A stretch of DNA of 64,000 nucleotides from Methyloversatilis sp. (GTDB lineage: Bacteria > Pseudomonadota > Gammaproteobacteria > Burkholderiales > Rhodocyclaceae). Below, in pieces: positions 1-9,017 of the stretch. The DNA is taken from the NCBI GenBank assembly GCA_016791045.1, contig JAEUNO010000031.1, forward strand, positions 1-64,000, read 5' to 3'. Position numbers and translations under genes: made by a program. Within the stretch, counting starts at the first letter, position 1; each line of letters starts with the position of its first letter. Under the pieces are notes generated by a model. It was not told where the DNA came from. It saw only the letters and a list, made by a program, of their open reading frames with translations, and made no database searches.

Positions 1-1481
1 AGGCTGAGCACGTTCTGCGGCAGCGAGTTGGCTTGCGCCAGCATCGCCGTACCGGCCTGTTGCAGGATCTGCGCGCGGGTCAGATTGGCGGTTTCCATCG
101 CGAAGTCTGCATCCTGGATGCGGCTGCGGGCTGCGCTGACGTTTTCCGACGTGGTCTGCAGGTTGCTGATCGTGTTCTGCACGCGATTCTGGATGGCACC
201 CAGCGAGGCGCGTTGCGTGTTGATCGACTGCAGGGCGGCGTCGATGACGTCGATCGCGGCGTTGGCACCGGTTTGCGTACCGACGCTGATCGAAGCAACC
301 GACGACAGCGCGCTGGCGTTTGCCGTGGTGGCGGTGAAAAGACCACCGGCCGAGGCGCTCGTGACCGAGAAGGCATCCGACGACGAGAACTTCAGCGTGC
401 CGCCGACCGTCGAGGAGTCAGTCGCTGCGGTGGCGCCCGTCAGGACGACAGCTGCACCGGCCGTGGCGCTGGTGAAGGCATTGCGGCCCTGCAGGCTGAT
501 ATCGCCGGCACCGGCAAAGTCGGTGATCGAGATGTCCGCACCGCTTTCCGACTTCAGCGTGACGGCTCCGCCGCTGACCGTGGCGGTGATGCCGGTCGTC
601 GCAGCGTAGTTGTTGATCGCGGTCGAGAGCGAGCTCAGATCGGCGGTGTTGCCGATGGTGGCCGACACGGCGACGCCGGTCGAGTTCTCGCCGAACAGCG
701 TGAAGGTGTAGGTGCCGGTTGCCGTCAGGCCGCTCAGCGTGGCTTCGGTCGCAGCCGTTGCGCTCACGCCGGTGGTGGCGCTCTGTGCATTGACGGCCGA
801 GGCGACAGCCTTGGCGGTGTCGGCCAGATTCACGGCAACGGCTGCCGTGCCGAGCGAACCGGTCACGGTCAGATCTTCAGCGGCCACGACGGTGTTGGCG
901 ACACGGGCGCCTGCACCGGCGGCCAGGGCGGCTGCATTGTTCAGCGTGCCGTTGGCGCTCACGGTGTTGGCACCGATATTGGTGGCCTTGGTATTGTTCA
1001 GGCTGATGCCGATCGACTGGTTGGCGTTTGCGCCGACCTGGAAGTACTGACCGGAGAACGAACCGTCGAGCAGGTTCTTGCCGTTGAACTGCGTCGTCGA
1101 GGCGACGCGGTTGATTTCCTGTTGCAGCTGCGAAACTTCCTGCTGCAGGGCCTGACGGTCGCTGGCGCTGTTCGAGTCATTGGCGGCCTGAACCGACAAT
1201 TCACGCATGCGCTGCAGACCTTCGGTGATCGAACCCATCGCGCCTTCAGCCGTCTGCGTCAGCGAGATCGCATCGTTGGCGTTGCGGACAGCCTGATTCA
1301 GACCGCGCACCTGGGAGGTCATGCGTTCCGAAATGGCGAGACCCGCGGCATCGTCCTTCGCGCTGTTGATGCGCAGGCCCGAAGACAGGCGCTGCAGCGA
1401 AGTGGCGAGCGAGCTTTGCGACGAGTTCAGGTTGCGTTGTGCGGTGAGCGACGGCACGTTGGTGTTGATGATTTGCGGCAT
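1..1481 (-). CDS. fliC: Flagellin (3' end cut by window edge)
   Basis: This is the major filament subunit, exported by the flagellar type III system and polymerised outside the cell. The reading frame is open from ATG at 1481 to base 1, giving 493 codons. It starts [18 protein letters not shown] and its last readable residues are NVLSL, so only the final one to three residues and the stop are missing. The conserved helical D0/D1 regions are seen at residues 1-140 ([19 protein letters not shown]) and over roughly the last 90 residues. Between them lies an Ala/Thr/Gly/Ser-rich variable region of about 220 residues, which would be the surface-exposed D2/D3 part. AGGAG sits about 8 bases before the start. 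A sigma-28 promoter motif lies about 80 bases upstream. The gene probably stands alone. A paralogue may lie outside the window. Confidence 0.97.
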   Translation of the reverse strand, partial: MPQIINTNVPSLTAQRNLNSSQSSLATSLQRLSSGLRINSAKDDAAGLAISERMTSQVRGLNQAVRNANDAISLTQTAEGAMGSITEGLQRMRELSVQAANDSNSASDRQALQQEVSQLQQEINRVASTTQFNGKNLLDGSFSGQYFQVGANANQSIGISLNNTKATNIGANTVSANGTLNNAAALAAGAGARVANTVVAAEDLTVTGSLGTAAVAVNLADTAKAVASAVNAQSATTGVSATAATEATLSGLTATGTYTFTLFGENSTGVAVSATIGNTADLSSLSTAINNYAATTGITATVSGGAVTLKSESGADISITDFAGAGDISLQGRNAFTSATAGAAVVLTGATAATDSSTVGGTLKFSSSDAFSVTSASAGGLFTATTANASALSSVASISVGTQTGANAAIDVIDAALQSINTQRASLGAIQNRVQNTISNLQTTSENVSAARSRIQDADFAMETANLTRAQILQQAGTAMLAQANSLPQNVLS

Positions 1482-1563
1482 TTTATTTCTCCTGTCACGA
1501 AGTAGTGTGTAGTTACGGCGCTCCGGGCTGCATGGCCCGCTGTTGATGTCGCCGATGATTCAA

Positions 1564-1590
1564 GTAACGGAGTTGCCGCTGCAAACTTTA
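1564..1590 (-). promoter_or_regulatory. Sigma-28 (FliA) promoter of flagellin
   Basis: Read on the minus strand, TAAAGTTT (1590-1583) is followed by 11 bases and TCCGTTAC (1571-1564). The FliA consensus is TAAAGTTT-N11-GCCGATAA, so the -35 is perfect and the -10 matches 5 of 8. The leader to the ATG at 1481 would be about 75-80 bases. Flagellin is the classical FliA target, which supports the call. Confidence 0.8.
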
Positions 1591-1963
1591 GCGGGGCACC
1601 TTAATGAAAGCCTTTGTCGTCTTGGCTTTCAGGCAGCTGCCGATGTGAAATGGCTTGCCCGTGCGGCATGTACGGGCGTTCACGCTTACATCGGGTTGCC
1701 GCGGCATTCGCTTTTGCCTGCAAGGTCGGCCCGTTTTGTGCTCACGGCATCGTCCCGGACCTGCTCCGGACTGTTACGGAATGTCAGCGGAACGGGCTCT
1801 GGTTGGCGCTGACGGGCCGCTCGCTCGCCGATGTGAGCCCGACGAAGCGGATCGGGCTTCGCACACGGCAGCACGGCGCGCCGGCGCCTGAAGCCCGGCG
1901 CCGATCACGGCTGAATGTTGCGGAAACGGGGCAAACGACGGGTGCGGCGGCTGCCGGCCCGGA
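1591..1963. other. Intergenic region without a recognisable gene
   Basis: These 373 bases lie between the flagellin promoter and the end of the diguanylate cyclase gene. I see no credible coding frame: the short open frames have no recognisable content. There are GC-rich inverted repeats, for example AGCCCGA with TCGGGCT near 1830-1860, but no T-tract, so I do not call a terminator. Confidence 0.5.
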
Positions 1964-3724
1964 TCACGCGGCGATCGGCTGCCCGGGTGCGATGACCACG
2001 CGATTCTTGCCGGTGGCCTTGGCCTGATACATGGCCACGTCGGCGCGTTCGATCGCCGACGTTTGTGGTTCTTCATGGCCGACCACGGTGACACCGGCGC
2101 TGAAGGTGATCAGCAGCTTGTCGTTGTTGGCCAGGAAATAGCGTTTGGTGAGTTCGCGCTGCAGGCGTTGCAGCACGATGACCGAATCCTCGACCGAGGT
2201 CTCGGGCAACAATATGACGAACTCCTCGCCGCCGTAGCGCGACAGGGTGTCGTGCGGGCGCAGGCAGTCACGTACCGTGCCGACGAGATGCAGCAGTGCC
2301 TCGTCGCCGGTGTTGTGGCCATACGTGTCGTTCAGACGCTTGAAGTTGTCGATGTCCAGCACCGCGAGGCACAGCATCGAACCGCGCCGTGCGGCGCGCG
2401 ACACTTCCTTGGCGTACGACTCTTCCAGACCCTTGCGGTTGAGTGCGCCGGTCAGCGGGTCGTGCCGCATCTTCTCGCTGGTCTGTTCCAGTTCGACCTG
2501 CAGGCGCTGGATTTCGTTTTCGGCCGCACGTACGCGGTCGCGCATGTTGTCGACCTCGGCACGCGACTTCTCTGTCGTGGCGCGCATCGAATGCGTGGCG
2601 GCGATCACCTCTGCAATGACACCCTGCAGCGAGCCGATGTCGTCGGCGGCAGCGATCGTTTCCGCGTAGCCTTCCATTTTCTCGCCAAAGCCCGACGTGG
2701 CATCGGTGAAGCTGCCAAGTTGCTCGACGAAGCCGGCGAGCATCAGCTTGATCTGGTGCTTTGCGTCGTCGATGTTGCCGCGCAGCGAGCCCTGACGCTC
2801 GATCACCTCACGCAGCCGGCGTTCCACTTCGTCCAGTTCCCGCGCGCTGAGCGGGTGATCGCACAACGCGCGCAACGAATCGATCTGACCGCGCATCCAG
2901 CGGTCGTCCAGCACCAGTTCGCCGATGTTCTTCAGCAGCAGATCAAGCAGCGACAGCAGACCGGCGCGGATTTCAGCCTGATCGTCGACCACCCAGTTGA
3001 GGCGATAGACGAGGTTGCGCAGCTTCGAGGCCAGATCATCGACGCCGCTCATGTCGCGTACGTCGCGCAGCGCCTGGCCCAGCGCAAGGGCTTCTTCGCG
3101 CAGTTCGGGCGCCGAAATCAGCAGGCTGCCAACGACGCCTTCGAGCGTGCTGGCAAACAGGTCGCGCAGGGCGGCATCGCTGTTGTCCAGCGCGGGAACG
3201 ATCTTGAGGGTGTCCTGGCCATGAAGCTGGGCGGCGGGGGCATCGCTGCCATTGCTGGCTTCCCAGGTGTCGGCGAGCTTGCTCAGTCGTGCGTAGAGGG
3301 CGTCGAGTTCGCCGCTGGACGAATCCAGCACCTGCTGGATGGCCACCTGCTTCTGTGCATAGGTGATCGAGTCGTGATGGCGTTCGAACTGCTTGAACAG
3401 GTCCTTGAGCAGCGCCGTCCATTTGCGCTGAGGCGCCGCCTGCGCGCGCAGCAGTCCGACCAGGGATCCGCTGATCGCCGACCAGCTGCGGCTGACGACA
3501 GCGCTTTCGAGTCGCTCGACAAATTCGATCTGCGATTGATTGAGGCGGGGAAGGGTGCTGCAGACCAGCTTCAGTGCCCGTTCCGGGAACAGGTCGTCGG
3601 CCTTGGTGCCGGCAATTTCGTGATACAGCGACCGGTAATTCTCCGGCGTGGGCTGGAGCTGACGCATGGCGAGACGTCGCAAGGCTTCACGGGCGATTTC
3701 GAGCGGCTGCATGGCGTCAGACAT
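1964..3724 (-). CDS. Diguanylate cyclase (GGDEF), soluble
   Basis: Predicted to make cyclic di-GMP from two GTP. The C-terminal GGDEF domain covers about residues 420-582 and has an intact GGEEF active site (about 498-502). An RxxD motif (RPHD) lies five residues upstream, which is the family's inhibitory I-site, so product inhibition is expected. The first 400 residues are mostly helical, with a coiled-coil stretch at about 370-415 leading into the cyclase. No transmembrane segment or known sensor domain is visible, so the input signal is unknown. Start chosen at MSDAMQPLEIAR; a second in-frame Met follows four residues later. A weak sigma-28-like promoter lies just upstream, and flagellin and a two-component pair are neighbours. 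Motility control is an inference. Confidence 0.92.
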   Translation of the reverse strand: MSDAMQPLEIAREALRRLAMRQLQPTPENYRSLYHEIAGTKADDLFPERALKLVCSTLPRLNQSQIEFVERLESAVVSRSWSAISGSLVGLLRAQAAPQRKWTALLKDLFKQFERHHDSITYAQKQVAIQQVLDSSSGELDALYARLSKLADTWEASNGSDAPAAQLHGQDTLKIVPALDNSDAALRDLFASTLEGVVGSLLISAPELREEALALGQALRDVRDMSGVDDLASKLRNLVYRLNWVVDDQAEIRAGLLSLLDLLLKNIGELVLDDRWMRGQIDSLRALCDHPLSARELDEVERRLREVIERQGSLRGNIDDAKHQIKLMLAGFVEQLGSFTDATSGFGEKMEGYAETIAAADDIGSLQGVIAEVIAATHSMRATTEKSRAEVDNMRDRVRAAENEIQRLQVELEQTSEKMRHDPLTGALNRKGLEESYAKEVSRAARRGSMLCLAVLDIDNFKRLNDTYGHNTGDEALLHLVGTVRDCLRPHDTLSRYGGEEFVILLPETSVEDSVIVLQRLQRELTKRYFLANNDKLLITFSAGVTVVGHEEPQTSAIERADVAMYQAKATGKNRVVIAPGQPIAA

Positions 3725-3758
3725 TTCAGTGGCAATTCACAGTCCGTAACGAATGCTT

Positions 3759-3785
3759 ACAACGGCACGCGGACGACGGCCTTTA
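3759..3785 (-). promoter_or_regulatory. Possible sigma-28 promoter of the GGDEF gene
   Basis: On the minus strand TAAAGGCC (3785-3778) is followed by 11 bases and GCCGTTGT (3766-3759). The core TAAA-N15-GCCG matches the FliA consensus, but the outer bases do not (5 of 8 in each element). The leader to the start at 3724 would be about 28 bases. This is a weaker match than the motifs at 1564-1590 and 21280-21306. Confidence 0.4.
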
Positions 3786-3842
3786 GGGCGCAACTGCAAG
3801 TTATTCCACACTCCACAGCGACGTGCGGGCGGACGGCAGACC

Positions 3843-4481
3843 TCAGTCGGTGAGCCCGTGCTTGAGGCCGTAGTGGGTCAGTTCGGCGTTGTTCTTCATG
3901 CGCATCTTTTCCAGCAGCCGTGCCCGATAGACGCTGACCGTCTTGACACTGAGGCTCAGCTCCTCGCCGATCTGCGTCAGCGTCTTGCCGGAGGCAATCA
4001 TCACCAGCGTCTGGTACTCGCGGTCGGACAGTTTCTCGTGCGGCGGCCGCTCGTCGTCGTCGGTGATGGCATTGGCCAGTTCCATCGCCAGCGTGGGCGA
4101 GACGTACTTCTTGCCGCTGGCGACCTGGCGAATCGCGGTCACCAGCTGTTCGGGCGCGCTCTGCTTGGTCAGATAGCCGGAGGCACCGGCTTTCAGCGCG
4201 CGGATCGCGTACTGGTCCTCCGGGTGCATCGACAGCACCAGCACCGGCAGGCGCGGAAACTCCTTGCGCACCAGCTTCAGCGTGTCGATGCCGTTGCGGT
4301 CAGGCATCGAAACATCCATCAGCACGAGATCGAAGCTGCCGTCGCGCAGCTTGTGCATGGCTTCGACACCGTTTTCCGCCTCGCCGGTGACCAGCAGGTC
4401 AGGGCTGTCGGACAGGATCTGGCGCAGCCCGGAACGCACGATGGCGTGATCGTCTGCAATAAGTATACGGATGCTGCTCAT
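3843..4481 (-). CDS. NarL/FixJ-type response regulator
   Basis: Two-component transcription regulator of 212 residues. The receiver domain covers residues 3-120, with acidic pair D10/D11, phosphoacceptor D56 (LVLMDVSMP) and Lys106. A LuxR-type helix-turn-helix lies at about 148-210 (LSDREYQTLVMIASGKT ... VKTVSVYRARLLEKM). The start is ATG at 4481, because MSSIRILIADDH begins the receiver fold. A longer open frame upstream is only the shadow of the kinase gene. The ATG overlaps the kinase stop (ATGA), indicating translational coupling and a dedicated kinase-regulator pair. The target genes are unknown. Confidence 0.95.
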   Translation of the reverse strand: MSSIRILIADDHAIVRSGLRQILSDSPDLLVTGEAENGVEAMHKLRDGSFDLVLMDVSMPDRNGIDTLKLVRKEFPRLPVLVLSMHPEDQYAIRALKAGASGYLTKQSAPEQLVTAIRQVASGKKYVSPTLAMELANAITDDDERPPHEKLSDREYQTLVMIASGKTLTQIGEELSLSVKTVSVYRARLLEKMRMKNNAELTHYGLKHGLTD

Positions 4482-6112
4482 CGGGAGAACTCCAGTACGG
4501 TGCGGCGGCAGGCCGGCACCCTCAGCAGCAGGCGGGTACCGCCATGTTCGCGGCTGCTCGCTTCGAAACGCCCGTTCAGGTGCACCACGCGCTCGCGGAT
4601 GCCGCGCAACCCGAATGATTTGGGCTTGTTCAGGTCTTCCGGCGCCAGACCGCGCCCATCGTCGCCCACCTCGAGCACGATGTCGTCGTCCTCCTGGGTC
4701 AGGCGCACTTCCACGGTGTGCGCGCCGGCGTGCTTGGATACATTGGTCAGCGCCTCCTGGAACACCCGGAACAGCGCGATGGCGGTTTCCTCGTCCGGGT
4801 CGATGTCGTGATCGATGCACAGCAACTCGCACTTGAGGCCGGTACGGGCTGAGAAATCCTCCGCATGGCTCTCGACCGCCGGCGCCAGTCCGAATTCCTT
4901 CAGGATGCCCGGGCGCAGCTCGCGCGCGATGCGCCCGACCGTGGTGATCGCGTCATCCACCAGCTTGCCCATGCTGACCGAGCGCGCCTTGATCGCATCC
5001 TGATCGGCTGCAGTCTTGTTCGCCAGCAGCGACACTTCGAACTTCAGCGCCACCAGCAGGCCGCCCAGTTCGTCGTGGATGTCCCGCGCAATGCGTTCGC
5101 GTTCCTCTTCCTTGGCGATCTGCAGGTGCGATGACAGCTCGGCCAACTGGCCGCGCGACTGGCGCAATTCGCGTTCGGTCAGCTTGCTCTGCGTGATGTT
5201 GGAGACGATGCCTTCCCAGATCAGCACGCCGGACGCGAGCACGCGCGGCGACGAGCGCAGGTTCACCCACTTGATGTCCTCATCGGGCAGGCGGATGCGG
5301 CCGTCCCAATTCACCGTGGCATGGGTGTGCGCCGACAGATGCATCGCGCGGTCGAGTTCCGGCATGTCGTCCGGCAGGATCATGTCGAGAAAGCGGCGCG
5401 GCGCGGCCACCAGCTCACCGGCCTTGAAACCGAGCAGCGCCAGGCAGCCTTCGCTGACGAACAGGAAGCGCCAGCCGCCGTCCTCATGCCGCAGAAGCTG
5501 GAATACCATGCCGGGAATGTTGGCCGCCAGCGCACGAAAGCGCGCCTCGCTGTCGCGTACGGCGTCGAGCGCGCTGTGCCGCTCGGCCCGGTTGCGCGCC
5601 TCGCGCATTTCGCGTTCGACCGCCGGAATCAACCGGTCGAGCTTGCCCTTGCTGAGATAGTCATGCGCGCCGGCGCGCATCGCCGACACCGCAATATCCT
5701 CCTCGATGACACCCGAAACGATGATGAAGGGCAGGTCGAGTTCCAGTTTCTGCAGGATGGACAGCGCCGCCATCGCCGAAAAGCGCGGCATGTTGTGGTC
5801 GGACAGCACCAGATCCCAGGTGCGCGACGACAGCGCCTCGCGCAGCGAACGCTCGTCTTCCACCCGCTGCGACCACACCTGATAGCCCGCTGCCCGGAAG
5901 CGGTGCAGCAGCAGCAGCGCGTCGTCCTCTGAATCCTCGATCAGCAGCACATTCAGCGGACGAGCCGTCGTCGGCGCGGCATCGGTCCCGGTCAGGCGAT
6001 TTGCGGAAGGGCCCGGAACGGGCACGGGCGTGACGGTATCGGGCATCGGGCAGGGGGAGTCTCCTTCCGCGGCAAACGGTTGCACCGCGCTGACATGCGG
6101 AGACATGTTCAT
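4478..6112 (-). CDS. REC-PAS-histidine kinase (NarX/HisKA_3 type)
   Basis: Sensor kinase of 544 residues with no membrane segment. Order of domains: a low-complexity N-terminus (1-50), a receiver domain (52-168, phosphoacceptor D105 in LVLSDHNMP), a PAS fold (about 190-308), a HisKA_3 dimerisation domain with phosphorylated His346 (ARDIHDELGG), and an HATPase_c domain (N box near LTNVSKHAG, G box GDDGRGL). It phosphorylates the overlapping downstream NarL-type regulator. The N-terminal receiver implies that an upstream kinase also controls it. The start at 6112 lacks a clear Shine-Dalgarno; Met3 or Met23 are alternatives. The gene is divergent from tRNA-Thr. Confidence 0.93.
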   Translation of the reverse strand: MNMSPHVSAVQPFAAEGDSPCPMPDTVTPVPVPGPSANRLTGTDAAPTTARPLNVLLIEDSEDDALLLLHRFRAAGYQVWSQRVEDERSLREALSSRTWDLVLSDHNMPRFSAMAALSILQKLELDLPFIIVSGVIEEDIAVSAMRAGAHDYLSKGKLDRLIPAVEREMREARNRAERHSALDAVRDSEARFRALAANIPGMVFQLLRHEDGGWRFLFVSEGCLALLGFKAGELVAAPRRFLDMILPDDMPELDRAMHLSAHTHATVNWDGRIRLPDEDIKWVNLRSSPRVLASGVLIWEGIVSNITQSKLTERELRQSRGQLAELSSHLQIAKEEERERIARDIHDELGGLLVALKFEVSLLANKTAADQDAIKARSVSMGKLVDDAITTVGRIARELRPGILKEFGLAPAVESHAEDFSARTGLKCELLCIDHDIDPDEETAIALFRVFQEALTNVSKHAGAHTVEVRLTQEDDDIVLEVGDDGRGLAPEDLNKPKSFGLRGIRERVVHLNGRFEASSREHGGTRLLLRVPACRRTVLEFSR

Positions 6113-6184
6113 GATGATTCGAGTTTAATCCATGCCGGATGCCATGAGTCACCGATGCGCGCGCCATGCCCGGCGCACAGCAGA

Positions 6185-6190
6185 TATAAT
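6185..6190 (+). promoter_or_regulatory. -10 element of the tRNA-Thr promoter
   Basis: A perfect TATAAT lies 9 bases before the 5' end of the tRNA. No convincing -35 is visible at the standard spacing. Confidence 0.6.
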
Positions 6191-6199
6191 CCGCCCCGC

Positions 6200-6275
6200 G
6201 CCGCTTTAGCTCAGTTGGTAGAGCAACCGCCTTGTAAGCGGTAGGTCGTCAGTTCGATTCCGACAAGCGGCACCA
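6200..6275 (+). tRNA. tRNA-Thr (anticodon UGU)
   Basis: A 76-base cloverleaf with the CCA end encoded. The acceptor stem GCCGCTT pairs with AAGCGGC. The D arm contains AGCTCAGTTGGTAGAGC. The anticodon loop is CTTGTAA, so the anticodon is TGT, reading Thr ACA/ACN codons. The T arm contains GTTCGATTC. It is followed by a strong terminator and is probably a single-gene transcript. Confidence 0.95.
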
Positions 6276-6290
6276 ATGAATCCGGCCGTC

Positions 6291-6320
6291 AAAGCCAACT
6301 CCCGCGAGTTGGCTTTTTCT
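6291..6320 (+). terminator. Rho-independent terminator of tRNA-Thr
   Basis: An 11-bp perfect stem (AAAGCCAACTC with GAGTTGGCTTT) with a 4-base loop runs into a T-rich tract. It lies 16 bases after the tRNA CCA. Confidence 0.93.
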
Positions 6321-6373
6321 TTTCAGGGCGTTGTGCAGCGCGCGCGATCGCGGCGGCCTCTCTGCGGACCGGC

Positions 6374-6399
6374 AAAAAAAAGCCCGCACGGGGCGGGCT
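6374..6399 (-). terminator. Terminator of the lpxH cluster
   Basis: On the minus strand AGCCCGC, a 5-base loop and GCGGGCT are followed by seven further T residues. It lies about 150 bases beyond the stop of the last gene of the minus-strand cluster that begins at 11326. Nothing else is visible in 6400-6552. Confidence 0.88.
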
Positions 6400-6552
6400 G
6401 GCGGAAGGAGAGGGCCTGACTGCCCGGGAGCAGTCGCGACAACCTGACACTACGCGACGCGCGCGTGAGTGGCTGTTGCCAGTTGCAAGCAGGTGTTGCG
6501 GTGGCCCTGCATGGCCCGTCGGCCCGCCTTCCGTCCCGGAGATCAGCGCCGC

Positions 6553-6990
6553 TCAGCGCGGCTGTTCCGGCCCGCGCGCGATCAGCATGTCGGCGACGGT
6601 CCGGACCGACGGCCAGTCCTTCATTGCCTCGATGGCCTGGCCGAATCCGGCGGCGGCGGATTGCTGCAGCGATTTTTCGGCCATGTCGAGCAGGCTGGCC
6701 GAGTATTCCTTCATCGCCCGGTTCTGCAGGGTGACGAAGTTGTCGTACAGCGCGGCTGGCGCGTCTACGGCGGGCGTTGCGCCGGCATTCGCCGCCGGGG
6801 CCATGCCCTGCAGCAGCGAAAACACGAAACGGCCGAGCGCGCGCTGGGCGTCGGCAGCGTCGGGTTCGCCGAAGAACGCCGGGTCGATCCTGATGGCGGG
6901 CGCTGTCTCATCGGGGCCACGGCGGCATTCGATGCGGCCATCGGCGTCAAGGCGCAGCGTCAGTTCATCCTTGTTGTCGGGCAGGCTCAC
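6553..6990 (-). CDS. Unknown protein, 145 residues
   Basis: I do not recognise a family. The predicted protein is soluble and acidic. Its N-terminal third looks beta-rich (LTLRLDADGRIECRR), an Ala/Pro-rich link covers about 66-82, and the C-terminal 60 residues look helical (LYDNFVTLQNRAMKEYSASL). No signal peptide, membrane segment or metal motif is visible. It begins 12 bases after lpxH, is the last gene before the terminator, and so is very likely co-transcribed. Codon use matches its neighbours, which supports it as a real gene. The repeated small helical residues faintly recall phasin-type proteins, but not enough to call it. Confidence 0.7.
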   Translation of the reverse strand: MSLPDNKDELTLRLDADGRIECRRGPDETAPAIRIDPAFFGEPDAADAQRALGRFVFSLLQGMAPAANAGATPAVDAPAALYDNFVTLQNRAMKEYSASLLDMAEKSLQQSAAAGFGQAIEAMKDWPSVRTVADMLIARGPEQPR

Positions 6991-7002
6991 GCGGGACCTC
7001 CT

Positions 7003-7758
7003 TCAGGCATGGCGCGCGTCAGGCACGATGCGGCCGTCATCGGCCATCGTGAAGGCGCGCAGATCGTGGTCGTCGGCTTCCAGCCAGCAAGCGCGGTCGC
7101 GCCAGTCGGCGATCACCCAGCGGTCGCAGGCGACGGCATCCACCTCGAGCGTGTGATGGGCCGGCCGGTGCGTGTGGCCGTGGATCAGCAGCGTGCATTC
7201 ATGGTGGCGCAGCACGGCGGCGATGGCCTCACCGTTGGCATCCATCAGTTGTTCGGTCTTGCCGGCGACGGCCTGCTGGCTGCGCTGGCGCAGGTCTGCC
7301 GCGATCGCGTGGCGCTCGGCGAGCGGGCGGGCCAGAAAGGCGGCTTGCCAATCGGCATGGCGCACCATGCGGCGGAACTGCTGATACGGCAGGTCGTCGG
7401 TGCACAGCGTGTCGCCGTGCATCAGCAGCGCCTGCCGACTGGCGGTGTCGCACAGCAGCCAGTCGCCATGCAGCGTGGCACCTGTGGCCGCGGTGAATCC
7501 GGCACCGAGCAGGAAGTCGCGGTTGCCGGGCAGTACATGGATGTCGGTGCCGGCGTCGCTCAGCGCACGCAATGCGGCGATGATCGGGCGGTGTTCGGGC
7601 AGATCGGCGTCTTCGTCGCCGACCCACACCTCGAAGATGTCGCCCAGCAGGAACAGCCGCCGGGCGTCGCGTGCGCGGCCTTCGAGCAGGTGCAGGAAGG
7701 CCGCGTTGAGGTCTGGCGTGGCGGACGACAGGTGGAGATCGGAAGCAAACAGGTCCAT
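7003..7758 (-). CDS. lpxH: UDP-2,3-diacylglucosamine diphosphatase LpxH
   Basis: Hydrolyses UDP-2,3-diacylglucosamine to lipid X and UMP, the fourth step of lipid A synthesis, at the inner face of the cytoplasmic membrane. The 251 residues show the calcineurin-type metallophosphoesterase motifs: DLH (D7, H9), GD (D40 in LLGDIFEVWVGDED), GNRDF (N79), H114 (LMHGD) and GHTH (about 194-197). The length is usual for the family. It begins 20 bases after ppiB, within a minus-strand operon. The ppiB-lpxH order is common in betaproteobacteria. Confidence 0.96.
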   Translation of the reverse strand: MDLFASDLHLSSATPDLNAAFLHLLEGRARDARRLFLLGDIFEVWVGDEDADLPEHRPIIAALRALSDAGTDIHVLPGNRDFLLGAGFTAATGATLHGDWLLCDTASRQALLMHGDTLCTDDLPYQQFRRMVRHADWQAAFLARPLAERHAIAADLRQRSQQAVAGKTEQLMDANGEAIAAVLRHHECTLLIHGHTHRPAHHTLEVDAVACDRWVIADWRDRACWLEADDHDLRAFTMADDGRIVPDARHA

Positions 7759-7778
7759 GTGTCGTCGCGCCTGCGCGC

Positions 7779-8267
7779 TCAGGCCACTTCGGCGCGTTCG
7801 ATCAGCACATCCTCGACCGGCACGTCCTGGTGGAAGCCGGAACGACCGGTACGCACGGCCTTGATCTTTTCGACCACGTCCATGCCTTCGCTGACCCGGC
7901 CGAACACGCAGTAGCCCCAGCCGTCCTGTGCCTGATCCTTGTCGAGGAAGAGATTGTTGCCGACATTGATGAAGAACTGCGCGCTGGCCGAATGCGGGTC
8001 CGACGTGCGCGCCATGGCGACGGTGCCGACCGTGTTCGAAAGCCCGTTGGCCGACTCGTTCTTGATCGGCGCCTGGGTGTCCTTCTGCTTCATGCCAGGT
8101 TCGAAGCCGCCGCCCTGGATCATGAAGTTGCCGATCACGCGGTGGAAAATGGTGTTGTTGTAATGACCCGCCTCGACATAGGCGAGGAAGTTGGCGACCG
8201 TCTGCGGTGCCTTCTCAGCGTCGAGTTCGAGCGTGATGACGCCGTGGTTGGTGTGCAGCTTGACCAT
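7779..8267 (-). CDS. ppiB: Cytoplasmic peptidyl-prolyl isomerase B
   Basis: Cyclophilin of 162 residues that speeds cis-trans isomerisation of X-Pro bonds. It has no signal peptide, so it is cytoplasmic. The active-site signature [14 protein letters not shown] is at 41-54, with catalytic Arg43, and the later conserved segments [17 protein letters not shown] and GVFGRV-like ([14 protein letters not shown]) are present. It lies 85 bases after ppiA, a periplasmic paralogue, which suggests an old tandem duplication with one copy exported. Confidence 0.95.
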   Translation of the reverse strand: MVKLHTNHGVITLELDAEKAPQTVANFLAYVEAGHYNNTIFHRVIGNFMIQGGGFEPGMKQKDTQAPIKNESANGLSNTVGTVAMARTSDPHSASAQFFINVGNNLFLDKDQAQDGWGYCVFGRVSEGMDVVEKIKAVRTGRSGFHQDVPVEDVLIERAEVA

Positions 8268-8352
8268 GTGAATCTCCGTAAGCGGGGCCGCGATGGGCGG
8301 CCGTGGGTGGGGGCGAGGGGGGACGCGAGTCGTGCCGACTGCGCGCCGGGAA

Positions 8353-8928
8353 TCAGGGCTGTGCGTCGATGACCCGGACCGACTGGATGACCACCGGCGT
8401 CAGCGGCACGTTCTGGTGCGGGCCGTTGTCGCCGGTACGGACGTTCGCGATGCCATTGACCACTTCCATGCCCTTGATCACCTTCGCGAAGGCGGCGTAG
8501 CCGAAGCCGTCGCGTGACGGATAGTCGAGCGTACGGTTGTCGACCAGGTTGATGAAGAACTGGGCAGTGGCCGAGTGCGGATCATTGGTGCGCGCCATCG
8601 ACAGATAGCCCGGCGCGTTGCGCACGCCCTTGCTCATGGCTTTCTCCGCTTCGTTGCGGATCGGCGCGCCGACCGTCTTCTGATTCATCTGGGCGTCAAA
8701 ACCGCCACCCTGGATCATGAAACCGTTGATCACGCGGTGAAAGATGAGGCCATCGTAGAAGCCGGATTTGGCGTACTGCAGGAAGTTGGCAACGGTGACG
8801 GGTGCGGCCTCCGGGAAGAGTTCGATCAGGATCGGACCCTGACTGGTCTTGAGTTCGACCTGCGGATTGGCGGCCACGGCGGCCAGCGGGATCAGGCTGG
8901 CGAGCAGCGCGAGCAGAAACTTCTTCAT
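8353..8928 (-). CDS. ppiA: Periplasmic peptidyl-prolyl isomerase A
   Basis: Exported cyclophilin of 191 residues. The signal peptide [20 protein letters not shown] has a probable cleavage near residue 20 (AVAA/NPQ). The mature domain has the cyclophilin signature [15 protein letters not shown] and [17 protein letters not shown]. It probably assists folding of exported proteins. It sits between the L,D-transpeptidase gene and ppiB on the same strand. Confidence 0.95.
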   Translation of the reverse strand: MKKFLLALLASLIPLAAVAANPQVELKTSQGPILIELFPEAAPVTVANFLQYAKSGFYDGLIFHRVINGFMIQGGGFDAQMNQKTVGAPIRNEAEKAMSKGVRNAPGYLSMARTNDPHSATAQFFINLVDNRTLDYPSRDGFGYAAFAKVIKGMEVVNGIANVRTGDNGPHQNVPLTPVVIQSVRVIDAQP

Positions 8929-9017
8929 GAGGATGACTCCGGGTTGGGTGATCGGGGATGCATGCGGGCACGCAGACGGACAGGTCAGCCGGACAGACCG
9001 ATGACGGGCGGCCAGGT

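Noticed and set aside
33-1505. Long plus-strand open frame opposite flagellin
   Set aside because: It is the antisense shadow of the flagellin gene. The minus-strand frame gives a clear flagellin, whereas this one is an Arg/Gly-rich string with no family features.
1820-1870. Inverted repeat as terminator of the GGDEF gene
   Set aside because: The stem AGCCCGA/TCGGGCT has no T-tract on the minus strand and similar GC-rich repeats are frequent by chance.
3843-4832. Longer response regulator starting inside the kinase gene
   Set aside because: The extra 117 residues are Arg-rich shadow sequence. The receiver domain begins exactly at ATG 4481, which overlaps the kinase stop.
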